64,000 nucleotides of DNA, taken from positions 2,232,001 to 2,296,000 of the forward strand of contig CAJVGD010000002.1 in assembly GCA_910890315.1 (NCBI GenBank), given 5' to 3'. Made by a program: the position numbers and the translations under genes. The notes beneath the pieces were generated by a model. It was given only the letters and a program-made list of their open reading frames with translations, had not been told where the DNA came from and ran no database searches. Shown here piece after piece: positions 11,456 to 23,500 of this stretch (positions are counted from its first letter, which is position 1; every line of letters begins with the position of its first letter). The stretch comes from Serendipita indica DSM 11827 (taxonomy: Eukaryota > Basidiomycota > Agaricomycetes > Sebacinales > Serendipitaceae).

Positions 11456-12280
11456 AGTGAGACACGACGAAGACCGAGTTTGACGAAGGGCAAGACCCAA
11501 TTAACGCTCGATTGGACGATGTTGGACGAATGGTTCATCCATCAATTACAGGAGGCACAACTTGGGCATCAAACTCGTTTTGACTAGTCGGAGAAATGTT
11601 CATCAACCGCCTTGCAAACCCTCATTGTAGACGATATGTATGTGCAAAAGTGTTGATTGCGACACTACGGATAGCAACACGAGACTGTGGTTTATCTGGA
11701 GAGTACGAAGCGAGCGGAAGGCTGCAAACGAGGCAGGCAAGAGTTCAGGCAAGAAGCCAGACTGCGGGCGGTGAGAATCGAAGGGCTGAGGATGATACAG
11801 GAATCGGAGGCGGTTTCGATATATCACTCGTAGGTGTGTGTAAAACTGTAGACGTGTGCGTGGGTGCATAGAAGGGCGAGAGAAGCATTGCTTCTACTCG
11901 TGGAGATGGCGAGAAAGAGATGAAGAGTCGAGCGACAGTCGAGGGTAAACTGATGGTCGAAGATATGAGGGAGCAGGAGAGATTCTTGATCGAAGAATAC
12001 CGTGCGACGTCCATGCGCCGCCATCAGAACAACGCTGCCACGAGAGATAAGGTGTCGGAGTGATCAAAGGTGTCGCATGTGAGAAGAATGACCAGTCATA
12101 CTTGAACGGTGATGAACAGCCGTGATCATAAATCAACGGCGCTCTAAACCCGCCAAGTAATGGCCATTTTGGAGGTATTGGTCTCGTGACAGTCGTGTTC
12201 TGCGTGAATCGATGTAGTTTGGGGAATTAAGATGAATGAGGACAAGTGCGTCTAGTGGCTCCAATACGAAGGGGAAAGGT
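11456..12280. other. Intergenic region upstream of NLR copy 1
   Basis: About 820 bp holding the unresolved 5' end and promoter of the NLR gene and the 3' flank of the GPCR-like gene. A short open frame at 11596-11871 (plus) has no recognisable features. Nothing else was seen. Confidence 0.4.
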
Positions 12281-15204
12281 CTAGTATCCGTGTCCCACCC
12301 TCCCGTTCATCAACGAGGGGTTTGTGAGGAATGACTCGGGGCTGTTTGCACCCCCCGTACGCTTGCGACCACTGATAAACTCAAAGCCGCTGTGTTCTTT
12401 CTCGAATGCAGTCTTGGGCACGGGTGCGTATACCTCGTGATCCTCATGACCAACGACTGCACGATGCGGAGTACTGACATTAGCGTGGTGGGTGTAGCCA
12501 TAATGCCGCGGGGGCGCATCTCCAACGACGGGTGAGGGCAATCCAGTGGAAAAGTCGTAGGAATACGGATAGTTGGAATCATAGAGGGTAGTTGGCCCGT
12601 GTGCACCGGTATAACCTGGGTCTACATACGGTTCGACACCGTTCTTTATCGCTGCACGTGCTCCACCACCGACCGAACTGTCCAACGAGCTTCGGTAGTC
12701 GGTCGAGTGCATATACGTATGCGAGTATTCCCGTAGGTAATACGTTGGGACGCCGTTTGCGTCTGTCGAGTCACGGTACTGCAGGCTGTCGCGCACAAAC
12801 TGTTGGCTGTATTGATCGCTGTCACGAAAGTTGTAGTGGCTACCACCTTCCGCAACGAATGAGTCTTGGTGACTGTGCTGAAGTTCCTTGCGAGCCGCAG
12901 CAATGGTGTTCCTAATACCGCCTCTTGGGAGCTGAATGGCAGAATCGCTAGGATTGGTGATGCTCGCACTCGTGTCCGTACTCGGAGAAGGTCGGTGTTC
13001 GATGTATAACCGCGAGTTGACAACTGGGGCGTGTGGATTTGCTGATCCTGGTCGGCCACTCGAACCCGGCCGTCCACTTGAACCAGGTCGACCACCCGTC
13101 CCTTTGGCGGTTTCATCGGAAAGCTAAAATTGCCTTGGCCCGTCGCAGTCTTGACTCCGTCTTTCCCCTGAATGACTCCAGCCATATTCGCGGCGGCAGA
13201 TGCCAGAGCAAGGGGCGAGGATCCGCCACCACCGAGTGGAGAGGTAGACGTGGGAGATAGAAGTGAGGTGGATGCAGGGGAGAGTGAGGTGGATGGCACA
13301 AGAGCCGGTACGGGTTCGGTTGTCGAGGTGGGCGAATTGGGATCGTAGTAGATGAACGCCGGCGAGCGAGGAGAAGTCCCGATATACTCGGACGGAACAG
13401 TGGCGCTCGAGTGCCGGGTATGTGGATTCGCATGTTGACTCTTGCGTCTCATGCCCTCCTTGTCCTTCCTGTCTGCGGGCTGGTGGGCAACCTCGGAAAC
13501 GTTAGCAGAGGTGTGCGCGATATCCATCTCGATTTCGTAATCCGCGGTATGACTTGTTCCTTCTGGATGAAAATCATAGCCTAGATCAGGATACCACGAC
13601 ATGGACGTCTCGCCAAAGTTGCTGCCCGCCGTCCCGGGTCTCTTGGCGCTTCCAGCAGTACCAGGTCTCTTTGAGCTATTCCCGGTACCCGGCCGTCCAT
13701 TTTTCTTCTCGCCTCCCCACCATGCATCCTTGGACTTTTTGCCTCCTCGGTGATCTGGATGAGCTGAAGCATTGCCGACGAGGCCCATCCCAACGTCACT
13801 CTCGTACTGGAACTGAAAGTCCGTGTGAGAGTTGTACGGACCACCAGAAAACGACGCTGTTTGAGAAGTCGTCTGACGGGTATGAAGGGTATTGAGGTCT
13901 CCCATTATCTCCTGGCGCTTCTTGTCAGCTCCACGGTACCAGTAAGCACCGTTATGCTTTCCACCAGGCGAATATGGTCCAATAGCGCCAGGTCCCATCT
14001 TGCCATCGCGCGAGTCGTGGCTTCCAGTACGAACATGGCTCGCAGTCCGCCGTCCACGCTGCTCGCTCCGAATAAAGCAGCAGCAAAACGCCTTTTTCCA
14101 CACACGAACCACGTCGTGCTGGCTACCAAAGATGGCAAAGACGGCGATGCTAAACGTGCTAAAGCACAAATCGGGGATGACTGACGTCCAGTTGAGGATG
14201 GAAACGATGCTGAGCGCGAGACCGGCGAAAATGTAGAAACCGAATAGCATGACCCGAATTGCGAGTTGCAAATCGAGCTTGGAAGACGAGGTCGAGTTTT
14301 TCGAGTCGTCGTACGGTGCGTGGTTCCTCGATGCAGACTTCTTGTTGGAGCGGAGAAGGAATGCGATCCATGCCTCGAGTATGATTGCAACTACGCAGCA
14401 CACGCCGCCAAAAATGCCGAGGAAGATGGTGAGGACGTTGCTCCGGACGACACAATAGAACGTAGCGCGCGCGACGAGCTCTGGACGGATAACTCCGACT
14501 GTCACGACCACGCCAGCACAGATCAGGAAGACGACATAGGGGATGAGAACAAGCTAGGAGGCGAGCTCATCAGTTGGGTTTGTCGGCCTCTTGTGATGAT
14601 GGACTTACAAGCACTGTCCTGGCCTTTCCGGTGTTTGATTGTGCCGACGTAAAGTGTAGTACGCTCCAGACATTGTACACGAGCATGACGGCGCAGACGG
14701 CATTGAGAGGCGTTTGAGCCATTGTGAGGGCTGCACTAGCGAGACAAGTGGCATGGCTGGGAGGCGAACCGAGGACATTGTTGGTGAAGAAACTGTATAT
14801 GTTGCGCCCATCGAAGAAGCCAATAGAGTCCGCGGGGTGGAAGGCACGGCGTTCACGGCACATGGTTGTAGCGGCGTTAGCGACCGAAAAGGGAACAAGG
14901 AAAGGCATACGCACAGTAGAGTAAGATTGGGGAACGAGCCGAGCCACCAGGAAAAGCACATCGAAATGAGGACAGGATTGCGACGAACTCGTCGGAGGGG
15001 AAGGCACATTGTGAGCAAGAGCAAGCTGAGACCGGCACCTCCTATCGAGTGGGCTAGGAAGTAGAACCAGTACCGCCAGTCTCCCGTCCACCAAGGTACA
15101 AATCCTTGTGAGTGGCTGCTCGAGGCATGGGTGGTCGTCGTCGAATTGACCGACGGAACAAACGACGACGAGGTCGAGGTGATGTTGAGGGCGATGGTCG
15201 TCAT
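12281..15204 (-). CDS. Seven-transmembrane GPCR-like receptor with long cytoplasmic tail
   Basis: Plasma-membrane receptor candidate. From the ATG at 15204 the N-terminus is short, Ser/Thr-rich and has NxS/T sites. Seven hydrophobic spans follow: WFYFLAHSIGGAGLSLLLL; NPVLISMCFSWWLGSF; LNAVCAVMLVYNVWSVL; LVLIPYVVFLICAGVVVTVG; NVLTIFLGIFGGVCCVVAII; LAIRVMLFGFYIFAGLALSI; and LCFSTFSIAVFAIFG. Introns fall after span 2 and after span 3 (near 14560-14610). A polar tail of about 550 residues follows, Ser/Pro/Gly-rich, with a short repeat of the type KRPGTAGS. The frame changes near 12950-13050, so one more intron must lie there; the end at 12281 is read in that second frame. The class is not one of the well-known pheromone or glucose receptors as far as I can tell. 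The ligand is unknown. Confidence 0.7.
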
Positions 15205-16458
15205 TGAGAGTTGGGGAGGGGGAGTTCGTCTAAGTCTACAAAGAGTCGCTCGTTAAGACGCGAGCTTTGTCGTTTGTGATCGTTGCGAGAGAGAGAGAGG
15301 TGAAAAGTGATTTAACGAGTGAAAGTGCTGGCGATTCGCGCGCAGCAGAGGCCAACAGACGTGCACGGTCTACCAGGGAGGAGTGCGCTCGTCGTCAATG
15401 TCGGCGGTGGTCGTACAAGGCTTTCTCGACGTCTAGAAAGACGGAGGAGCGAATATCGGTCGTGGTCAGGTCCAAGCAAGGTAACGGACTGACCGGCGCC
15501 GGAGCCAACGATGTGAGTCCAGGTGGGTCCAGGGAACAGCCCGGGATTTGATACGTCTACAGTTCGCGTAAAAAGTATTTTAGAGCCATGTCAAATGAAC
15601 CTTGTTTCGTCGCGACGGCTCAGACGCATGACCGATCATTCTTCTCGCTCGCCGCAGTTGCTCGTCCAGGAAAGCGGTAGCTCCCTTGCTTTGCGTCCGA
15701 GTTTTTCAGCATTCCAAGAATATAATTTTGTATCCTATCTGCGATCTATGGACCATAAACTGGAAACCAAGTCTCGTCCAACCGCAAAGGGTTTGAATGT
15801 ATCGGTAGACGGCCACTGGATACTCGGCTTGCACGGCTCTTCGCCCGCCCCTTGCGCCTCTTCGGATGGCCACAACTTCCGCCCAAAAAATTCCACCCGT
15901 TCTTCGTCGATCTCTCCCGACTTCTGATCGTCGTCGTCGCAGTCGCAGTCACTAACCGTACGCGCCGTGCGTGGTCAACAAGATTGATCGACTAGCCCCC
16001 CTAAATCTGCCAGCCATACCGCCTCCAACGGCCCCATATGGACGTTGTGATGCATCTGGATGTGGTCACCTGCGAGTGTGATCTTATCCCGCTATGCTAG
16101 GCACGTACACATCCAAATGTGTAATAGGCTGGGCGCATCTCGAGACTTGGAAATACGGTTTGCGCACCTCCGAGTCTTCTCACGCGTATCAGGCTATGCC
16201 CGGTTCACACGCTAGAGCAGGGCGGGGGGCCACACCTGACTTCCCTGTAAGTCTAGGCGGACGCGCTAAACCCAACAGCTCCGAACAAGAGAAATTACAT
16301 ACGCTCATTGGCTCCGGAGAGGTTTAGCTAGCCAACGGCCATTGATCAAGCTCGCTCCAGAACTCGGGTGTCGCTTCAGAAGCGTCGAAATCTATCATTT
16401 GTTCCCAAAAGAGTTATCTATATGATGTCTAGTAAGCTGAAGAATGCCTCTTGTTCGA
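15205..16458. other. Intergenic region between receptor and transporter genes
   Basis: About 1.25 kb, the promoter side of the receptor gene and the 3' side of the transporter gene. It includes a GA-rich run at 15283-15303 just upstream of the receptor. A 134-codon open frame at 15523-15927 (plus) has no family resemblance and I treat it as chance. No RNA gene was recognised. Confidence 0.4.
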
Positions 16459-18417
16459 TCAGAAGAGCGTGTGAAGACTATACGCTGTGAGCGCCGTCGT
16501 GGAGACAAACATGAGTGCATATTGCGGTATCAGAAAAGGCGAGAGCGCCTCTGCCTCTCCTGTCCCAGAGTATACCTGGGTCATAAAGACCTGGGTGGTG
16601 GCTGTCGGCATGCATGAAAAGAACCTATGGCAGAATGAGCTACATCTTTTCCCTCGCTATCAAATCTTACTCACATCGTCACGAAGCGCAAAACCTTGTC
16701 CTCTTCTTTGATGAACCCGACCTTGACAAACCCGTTTACGATCAACACCCCGAGTACCGGAGAGACGATCAACTTTCCAACGGCCATCGACGCAATAGCA
16801 CCAACAGGGAGTGCATTAATCGTCTTGGGAATCTTGAGTTTCGCAAGCGCTGCCCCGAGACAGACCAGACCAAGGGGGACCGACGCCGCACCGAGAAAGT
16901 TTGTCGTATCGAGGATGAAATACAGTGGTGGTTTACCATCGGGTGCATATGGTATTGGGCTGTCCTCCATCTCGACGAACAAGGCTTTCAGAGGCTTTAC
17001 GAGGGCAATGGGAAACGCGAGGGCCATTGTGATTGTCGCGGGTGTGAGAAGGGAGTGTAGGAAGCTTACGACAAGCGAAACAAATCCGGGCTTTCCTGAA
17101 GAAGAAGAGGTGCTAGACTTTGTATCGTCTGCGTTGGGCTTTTCGTGTGAGGAGCCAAGCACGCCATCGGCATGCTTTTCTGTCATGATCATGGTGACGG
17201 TCGGTGATAGCATCGACATGTCATTGCCACCATATGTAGATGTCCCAGGTGAGACTAGCCCCTTGCCCTTTTCGTCCACCTCGACCAACCCTTCCTCGTC
17301 TAGTCGAGGTAAAGAAGAATCGCGGCGATGATGATGAGAAGGCTCTGCGTGTGAGCCAAACGAGACATGTCGATGATGTCGCGGGCGAAAGGTTCCAGAT
17401 TCAGAGGAAACCTCTGTGATAGTGGTCGTGGCACGAACGTCCTTTTCCAATGGTTTGTCCTTGGTCACCATCCCTTCATCCTCTTTGAGTGAGGTTGCTT
17501 GATGCACGTTCTCTTCAACGGAGTGCGCAGACGATGACGTTCCTCGCCGGAAGACTGGTCGAAAGACAAAGCGGAGGCATTGCTGAAAGAGAAGAATCCG
17601 GGAACGCTGACGAGCACGGAGGGCCTCTTTGACTTCCTCGTCCTCTTTATCTGGCCCTTTAAAGTCTTGCGCAATCAAGAGGTGGCCGCCCAGAGGGAAG
17701 AGTGTAATCTGTATGGTATGATCAGGAACAGAATTCGACAAGAATCTAAAAAAGTCTCACAAAGAAGACGAGGATGAATGCAGAAATGTATGCCACCCCC
17801 AAATTGACGTCGCCGGGGGCAAATGGGGCAGAAGCGGTGATGCTCATAATGACTGCCGTCGCTATATCCTTGTTAGTAAAGAGATTTGAGATAGAGGTCG
17901 CATACGTACGAACATCGCCCCAGTTTGACCATGCGCCAGCGACCAGGAGACCCGTGCGGAAGCGGTGAGGTACCCAAAAGAATTCACGAACGAGAAGAGA
18001 AAGGAAAAGCCCTAGGATCTGATAAATGCAGCCAATGGTGATTAGAGGACCTACTCGACGTTTAGCGGGCCGTAAATGCAAAAAGGGTAAATACTTACCC
18101 AATGCACTGATATTATCAGGAGTAAACGCTGGAACCATTTTGGAAAAGAGGAGGCATGGCATGGTGATATTCTACTCCGACTCGCTGAGTAAGACCGACG
18201 TCAGGTCGAATTGGACGTACAAGCATGACTTGACCAGCACCTCTGGCTGCCATTGCGCTAAAGAGATCGAGTCTAGCGAGGATAAACCCAGAGGTGGTAC
18301 ACAAAAGCCTAGAGCCGGATGATGAGCGAGAGCTCTATGGGTGAAAACCACGAGGGGAGCCTACATTTTGAGGAGTGGGCGACATGAAATCCATACGAGA
18401 GCACCTGCAGAGACCAT
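16459..18417 (-). CDS. Auxin efflux carrier (AEC/PIN-like) family membrane transporter
   Basis: Member of the auxin-efflux-carrier family of membrane transport proteins; fungal members related to yeast YNL095C/Ecm3 sit in ER or vacuolar membranes and their substrates are poorly known. Start ATG at 18417 (MVSAGALVWISCRPLLKM), then exons beginning at 18308 and 18171. Family blocks: FSAMAARGAGQVML followed by NITMPCLLFSKMVPAF; EFFWVPHRFRTGLLVAGAWS; FAPGDVNLGVAYISAFI. A long hydrophilic central loop follows (His- and Ser-rich, about 17100-17650), then FLHSLLTPATITMALAFPIA, SVPLGLVCLGAALAKLKIP and PVLGVLIVNGFVKVGFI. After a 50-bp intron (16674-16625) comes PTATTQVFMTQVYSGTGEAE and FLIPQYALMFVSTTALTAYS, ending at 16459. 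The split into two hydrophobic halves is the family topology. Confidence 0.85.
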
Positions 18418-18838
18418 GGATGAAGATTTGAGATGTAAAAGGATTATTTGGAATTTTTGTTATACATCCACCGACTTGGTCGAAAGCGAAAAGGACTGAA
18501 GTGGCTGGCTAGTCACCGGACCGCAAAGCCGTCGTGTCGGCCGGAGCATTGGGAGAAGCTTGTGCGCCAATAGCACAATGAGCCGCCGAAGTCCGTACAA
18601 TGGTCGTCAAGTGTGTGGAGTCGTGAGTGGCCGCAGAGTTGGAATGAATGCAGAGAACCACAGAGTCCTCTTGATCCTTTCCACCTCCTCTCTTTTCTCC
18701 TGTTCGTTGGCTGCCGCTGGTCCGCTCGCCCGCGACAACGCTTGAAATACCCCAATAACGAACAACGAGAGCCTATACTCACACTCGTTCTTGCAAGATT
18801 TACCCATTTCTCTCCTTTTCTGAAACGAATTATATACC
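18418..18838. other. Shared upstream region of transporter and AA9 genes
   Basis: About 420 bp between two divergently transcribed genes, so it must hold both promoters. No specific operator sequence was recognised. Confidence 0.5.
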
Positions 18839-20038
18839 ATGTTCTCTATCCCCACGCTCTTTGCCGCCCTCGGGCTGGTCTTGCTAAAGCAAACTCTGCC
18901 AGTCGCTGGGCATGGCTTCATCCAATCTGTGACGATCAATGGATACGATTGGCCTGGGTTTGATGAGCCACACTGGACGAAACCATCTGGAAGTGCGGTC
19001 ATGGTGACCGACTACCTCGAACCGCTCTATGATGTCAATGCCAGGTATGTCCATATCGACATTCAAGGTGAATGGGCTCATCTATCTCTGTGCAGAGAGA
19101 TTGCGTGTGGCAAAAACGCCCAGGCGGCGCAGGGTATTGCGACTGTGTCGCCAAATGACCAAATTCAGTGGCACGTGCGTGATTGAATATGGATAATCTG
19201 TCTTATACTTACTGTTTCAGTGGGTTACACATAGTTACAAGCCGTGGACGCACAATGAAGGTGTGATACACCATACTCTGAGGTTGAATGGCTGATGGTT
19301 TCTAGGTACAAAGCGATCCTGGATCGCGAGTTGCAATGGAGATTGCTCGAGTGTGGATCCTACGACGCTCCAATGGGTCGAGCTGACCTCGGACTTTACG
19401 GGCCCACAGGTAAGTTTAGCAATAGAGACGCGTAACCTCTTATAACCTTTTCTGGATAGACATGGAATGGAGTCTGGCCCGTCAAGATTATCGCAGATGG
19501 TCATCCCTGGATTGATAAGGTTCCGCCGGCCCCGAATGGAGACTATTTGATCCGCAACGAACTCACGGCATTACACTACTCTTGGCAACCGTATGGATAT
19601 TCTGATGGATCTGGCCATGGATGGGGGATTGAAATGTACCCTACGTGTATGGCGATCCGGATCACAAACTCACCAGGGACATATGACATGACCATGGCGA
19701 CGTCGTTCCCGGGTGCATATACGGTTAACCAAAAGGGACATTAGTGAGTTTGTGTGATTCACGTGGCGGGTGCATTGAGATCTAATTGCTTGTCAAAGTA
19801 ACCCAGACTTGTGGAAAGATCCGAACAGTGTTGGGATTGCCGAAACGAACAAGTTTCCGCGCAGTCAGGCAAGTCCGGCGGCACCAGGACTACTACTACT
19901 ACTACAACAGTGGTGAGTAGTGGAACGATAGCCCAAGCCCAACTGCCGAGTTCTACGGCGCAAACATGCAATAGGAGGACTCGCCAAAAGAGAGGGCTGC
20001 GACACCATCCGATGGGGAAGAGGGTGAACAGGCGTTAG
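18839..20038 (+). CDS. Secreted AA9-family lytic polysaccharide monooxygenase
   Basis: Copper enzyme predicted to cleave cellulose-type chains oxidatively outside the cell. Seven exons (18839-19044, 19096-19174, 19221-19260, 19306-19409, 19460-19743, 19799-19912, 19975-20038) close to 296 residues. A signal peptide ends at LPVAG and the mature chain starts with the copper-binding His (HGFIQSVTINGYDWPGF). Family blocks: REIACGKNAQAAQG, PNDQIQWHW, then WTHNEGTKRSWIASCNGDC, where the second histidine-brace residue is probably the His of THNEG. Next come NGDYLIRNELTALHYSW, MYPTCMAIRI and SFPGAYTV. The axial Tyr is kept in MYPTC. The residue two before it is Glu, where AA9 enzymes normally have Gln, and about ten extra residues precede it. 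A short basic tail (KRGLRHHPMGKRVNRR) replaces a cellulose-binding module. Confidence 0.8.
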
Positions 20039-20553
20039 GTGGCGGCGGAAGGAGAACCATCGAGGGTGATCGCCCGGCGGCCGAGAGAGAGTACACGTGC
20101 TATTACCTGATGAAATGAGACTCTTTGTTTGGATGGCCGCAGATAGGGGCTAGAGGCCGAAGGGGAGCTTGCCACGAGTAATATAAGAGGCGCCACGCGA
20201 TCAAGTAAGTTTTGCTGATGACATTCCTTTTGGATCTGAATGGGAATACAGTTCAGGCGGGATTCAGTAGGATATTGAATAAGGGGTTCCTCCTCACACC
20301 CGAGGACTCTATACAAATTCAAATGTCATTGCGAAAGAGATGCCAAACGTTACAACCAAAAGAACCGGGTTGAGCCATCCGCCCATGGGATCCCACATAA
20401 CTTGCCCTCTTCCTCGTCCGCGGCGACGACTCGACCCTTGTCCTCTCCACTGCTTGCCTCGCTGCCTCTTCTTTTCTCCTTTTTCCTTTTCTTCTTCCTT
20501 TTCCTCTTGGTCATCGTCCTCGTTGTCATCGTCGTCGATCCCATCCCATCATC
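20039..20553 (+). promoter_or_regulatory. CYC8 upstream region with polypyrimidine leader
   Basis: About 515 bp between AA9 and CYC8. The last 150 bp before the CYC8 ATG are a strongly C/T-biased tract (about 20455-20545, repeated TTCTTTTC/CTCTTC blocks). Such tracts often sit just upstream of transcription starts in filamentous fungi. This is a sequence observation; the promoter role is inferred. Confidence 0.4.
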
Positions 20554-23500
20554 ATGCCTCCACCACCATCCGCTGGCCCGCCCTCGGCCACGTCTCTCCC
20601 GCTCTCCAATGTTTTCCAGCGCCAGATTGATGCCACCGAGAGCGTCTGGCTCGCAATCGGTACGGACTTTGTTGTCCCAACTTTGTCGTTTCTGAATCCT
20701 TTTTTTTCCCAATTTTATTTCTCTGGGTCTTCTTTTTTGTGCTGGCTCGCATCGCCACCAAACTGACGTACAGGCCGCGCCGGCGAGACGATGGGCGATC
20801 TCGAACGTGCACAAAAGGCATATGAACGCGCTTTGGCTATTAACCCAACTTCGTGGCGAGCGCTCACGTCTGCCGCCCACATTTGCCGTTGTCGAGAGGA
20901 TTATCCACGTGTACGTCTTCATTTCACTTGTCATCTTTGACGTCGCCCAGACCCCCCTAGTCCCCCTTTCCGCCTCCGAGCCCCTCCGCGTCTCTTTAGC
21001 GTCAGTCTGACAGCCCGTCATCCTTCTAGGCCGTCGAGTATTTCAATCGCGCAATTCAGATTGATGACAAGAATGGTGACATCTGGAGCTCGCTCGGCCA
21101 TTGCTTCCTTATGCAAGACGAACTCCAGTCTGCCTATCAGGCCTATCAAAACGCCCTCTTCCATCTCCCGCATCCAAAGGAAGACGCAAAGTTGTGGTAT
21201 GGCATCGGCATCCTCTACGACCGCTATGGCTCCCTCCAGCATGCCGAAGAAGCCTTTTCTAGCGTCCTTCATATGGATCCCAGTCCGTGGTTTCGTTTAG
21301 CCGTCCACGACAAATGGCTCACGACCCTTAGATTTCGAAAAGGCGGATGAGATTTATTTCCGGCTCGGCATCATTTACAAGCAACTTCAACGCTACCAAG
21401 AGTCTCTCAAATGTTTTGACCAAATCTTGCGAAATCCGCCGCATCCGCTCAGCCAGATGGACATTTGGTTCCAGATTGGACACGTCTATGAGCAGCAAAA
21501 GGACGTGAGTATTTACACCCGCTTCTTCGGCACCTGGCACCTGGCACCTGGCACCATGGGCGACACCCCAAGGCACGCTTCGCGCCGATTGAATATGAAT
21601 ACACTTGTAGAGTGCCTGCGACTCTATTGCGGTATCATATATCATTGTCGGCGCCCTGTGTCTGCATTACGTGTTGCATATCCGTCCTCGGATTCGCCGA
21701 GTCCCCCAAGTCCTGGGATTCGGTATGATCGGTTAGGCGCCCTGCGCCAACGGCCCAGCGTCCCCACCCTGCCCTGCCTCGAGGGCTTCTATTCCGAAGC
21801 TCACTGCACACACTAAGACTACTGGTCTTCGTTGGCATGCAAGCGAGGGCTTCTCTCCCCCCGCTTCTCTTCTCGTTTGCCTGCCCTTTTTTTTAAATAC
21901 AGCCCCGTCTCCCATCAAGACTGTATTGCCATTCATCATCCCTTTTCCATCTCGGCGGCTGATGGCTGCCCACAACTCCGGACGCGACGGAACCGGCATT
22001 GATACCCTCCCGTTTCCTTCTTCCCTTTGAATCACGCACAATGTCTGACAATTACTTTTCCCCAGTACGACAATGCACGGGATGCTTGGGAACGCGTACT
22101 CCAAGACGCCCCCCATCACGCAAAGGTCCTTCAGCAACTCGGATGGCTTTTCCATCAGCAGGCAGCACCGTTTGTCAATCAGGAAATGGCAGTCACATTC
22201 TTGACAAAGAGCTTGGAAGCCGGTCAGTCATTGTTCTTGGGTATCTCTCCCGATTGGATCCCTGGTTTCTTTGGCGGTCTATTGGCACAGCCACGGGACG
22301 GATCGACCCTCGTTGACATATGGCCCATCTTGCTGACTATTCAACTTTTTGTAGACTCTTCGGATGCTCAGAGTTGGTATCTCCTCGGTCGCGCTTACAT
22401 GACCTCGCAAAAGTACAACAAGGCGTACGAAGCCTATCAGCAGGCCGTCTATCGTGATGGTCGCAATCCGACATTTTGGATCTCCATCGGTGTCCTCTAT
22501 TTCCAGATCAACCAGTTCAAGGACGCCCTCGATGCATACTCGCGAGCGATCAGACTGAACCCGTACATCCCCGAAGTTTGGTTCAACCTGGGTTCACTTT
22601 ACGAAAGCTGCAACCAACAGACAAAGGACGCCATGGACGCGTACATGCGTGCCAAGGAGCTCGAGCCTGGAAACATGGCCGTCAAGGAGCGCATCGATCT
22701 CTTGACCAAACATTCACAGGATCCGTCTCTCCAACTCGGCCCCGCTCCTCCGCCGCGAGACGTTCATCCGACTGCGTGGTCCAATTACCAGGGTCAACCT
22801 GCAGATGCACCACCTCCGATGCGCATGCATCCCAATGCCGCTCAAGGTCCCGGTAGCGCGTCTGGACCGGCCTCGGCCAACCGACATTCGCCATCTGCTC
22901 CACACTCGTCGTCGAGACATGGTTTTAGCAACGCTGGTGCGCCTCTCCCTAATGGTGCCTATCAACCTGGAGCAGGTGGACGATCGAGACATGCCAGCCC
23001 GTCACGTTATCCAGGTGATCCAAGCCAAGAGCTCCCGACGCCCACGTACCCGCGACCGGGTGAAGGATATCGAGGAAGTGGACGAAACCTTCCCCCGGCA
23101 TCGTCCATGGGCCAAGATGTCGAAATGGTTGATGCCAGAGCGGGGGACCGGTCGTCTAGAGGCGGCGAGTATACTTCTCGTCCGTCTTCGGCCATGGGAC
23201 GCCACCATCACGGACACCATCATCAACAGCAACACTCTCAAAACTATCACAACCTACCGCCTCCTACTCACCACAATGGCCCACCGCCCTCGCTTCCACC
23301 GACAAGCCAGCGCGATGGACCCCCGATTTTGCATCATCCACAGCCCAAGGATGCGGCGAGGGCTGGATCTCGTAAGTCGGATGGCTTTTCGCGACCAGCA
23401 TACCAACCTGGACAACAGCAGCAGCAGCCCTCGTCTCAAGCCCTTCCGGCCCCTCCACATCAAGGCCAACGTCAGCATAGTACCACGCGCCAAAGGTCAC

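Noticed and set aside
15523-15927. 134-codon plus-strand frame upstream of the receptor gene
   Set aside because: No family resemblance, low-complexity Ser/Arg composition, and no convincing splice partners.
20402-20695. Hydrophobic Leu/Phe/Ile/Val-rich frame in the CYC8 leader, resembling a membrane segment
   Set aside because: It is a reading of the polypyrimidine tract, which yields Leu/Phe/Ser/Pro in any frame; it runs into the CYC8 start in a different frame.
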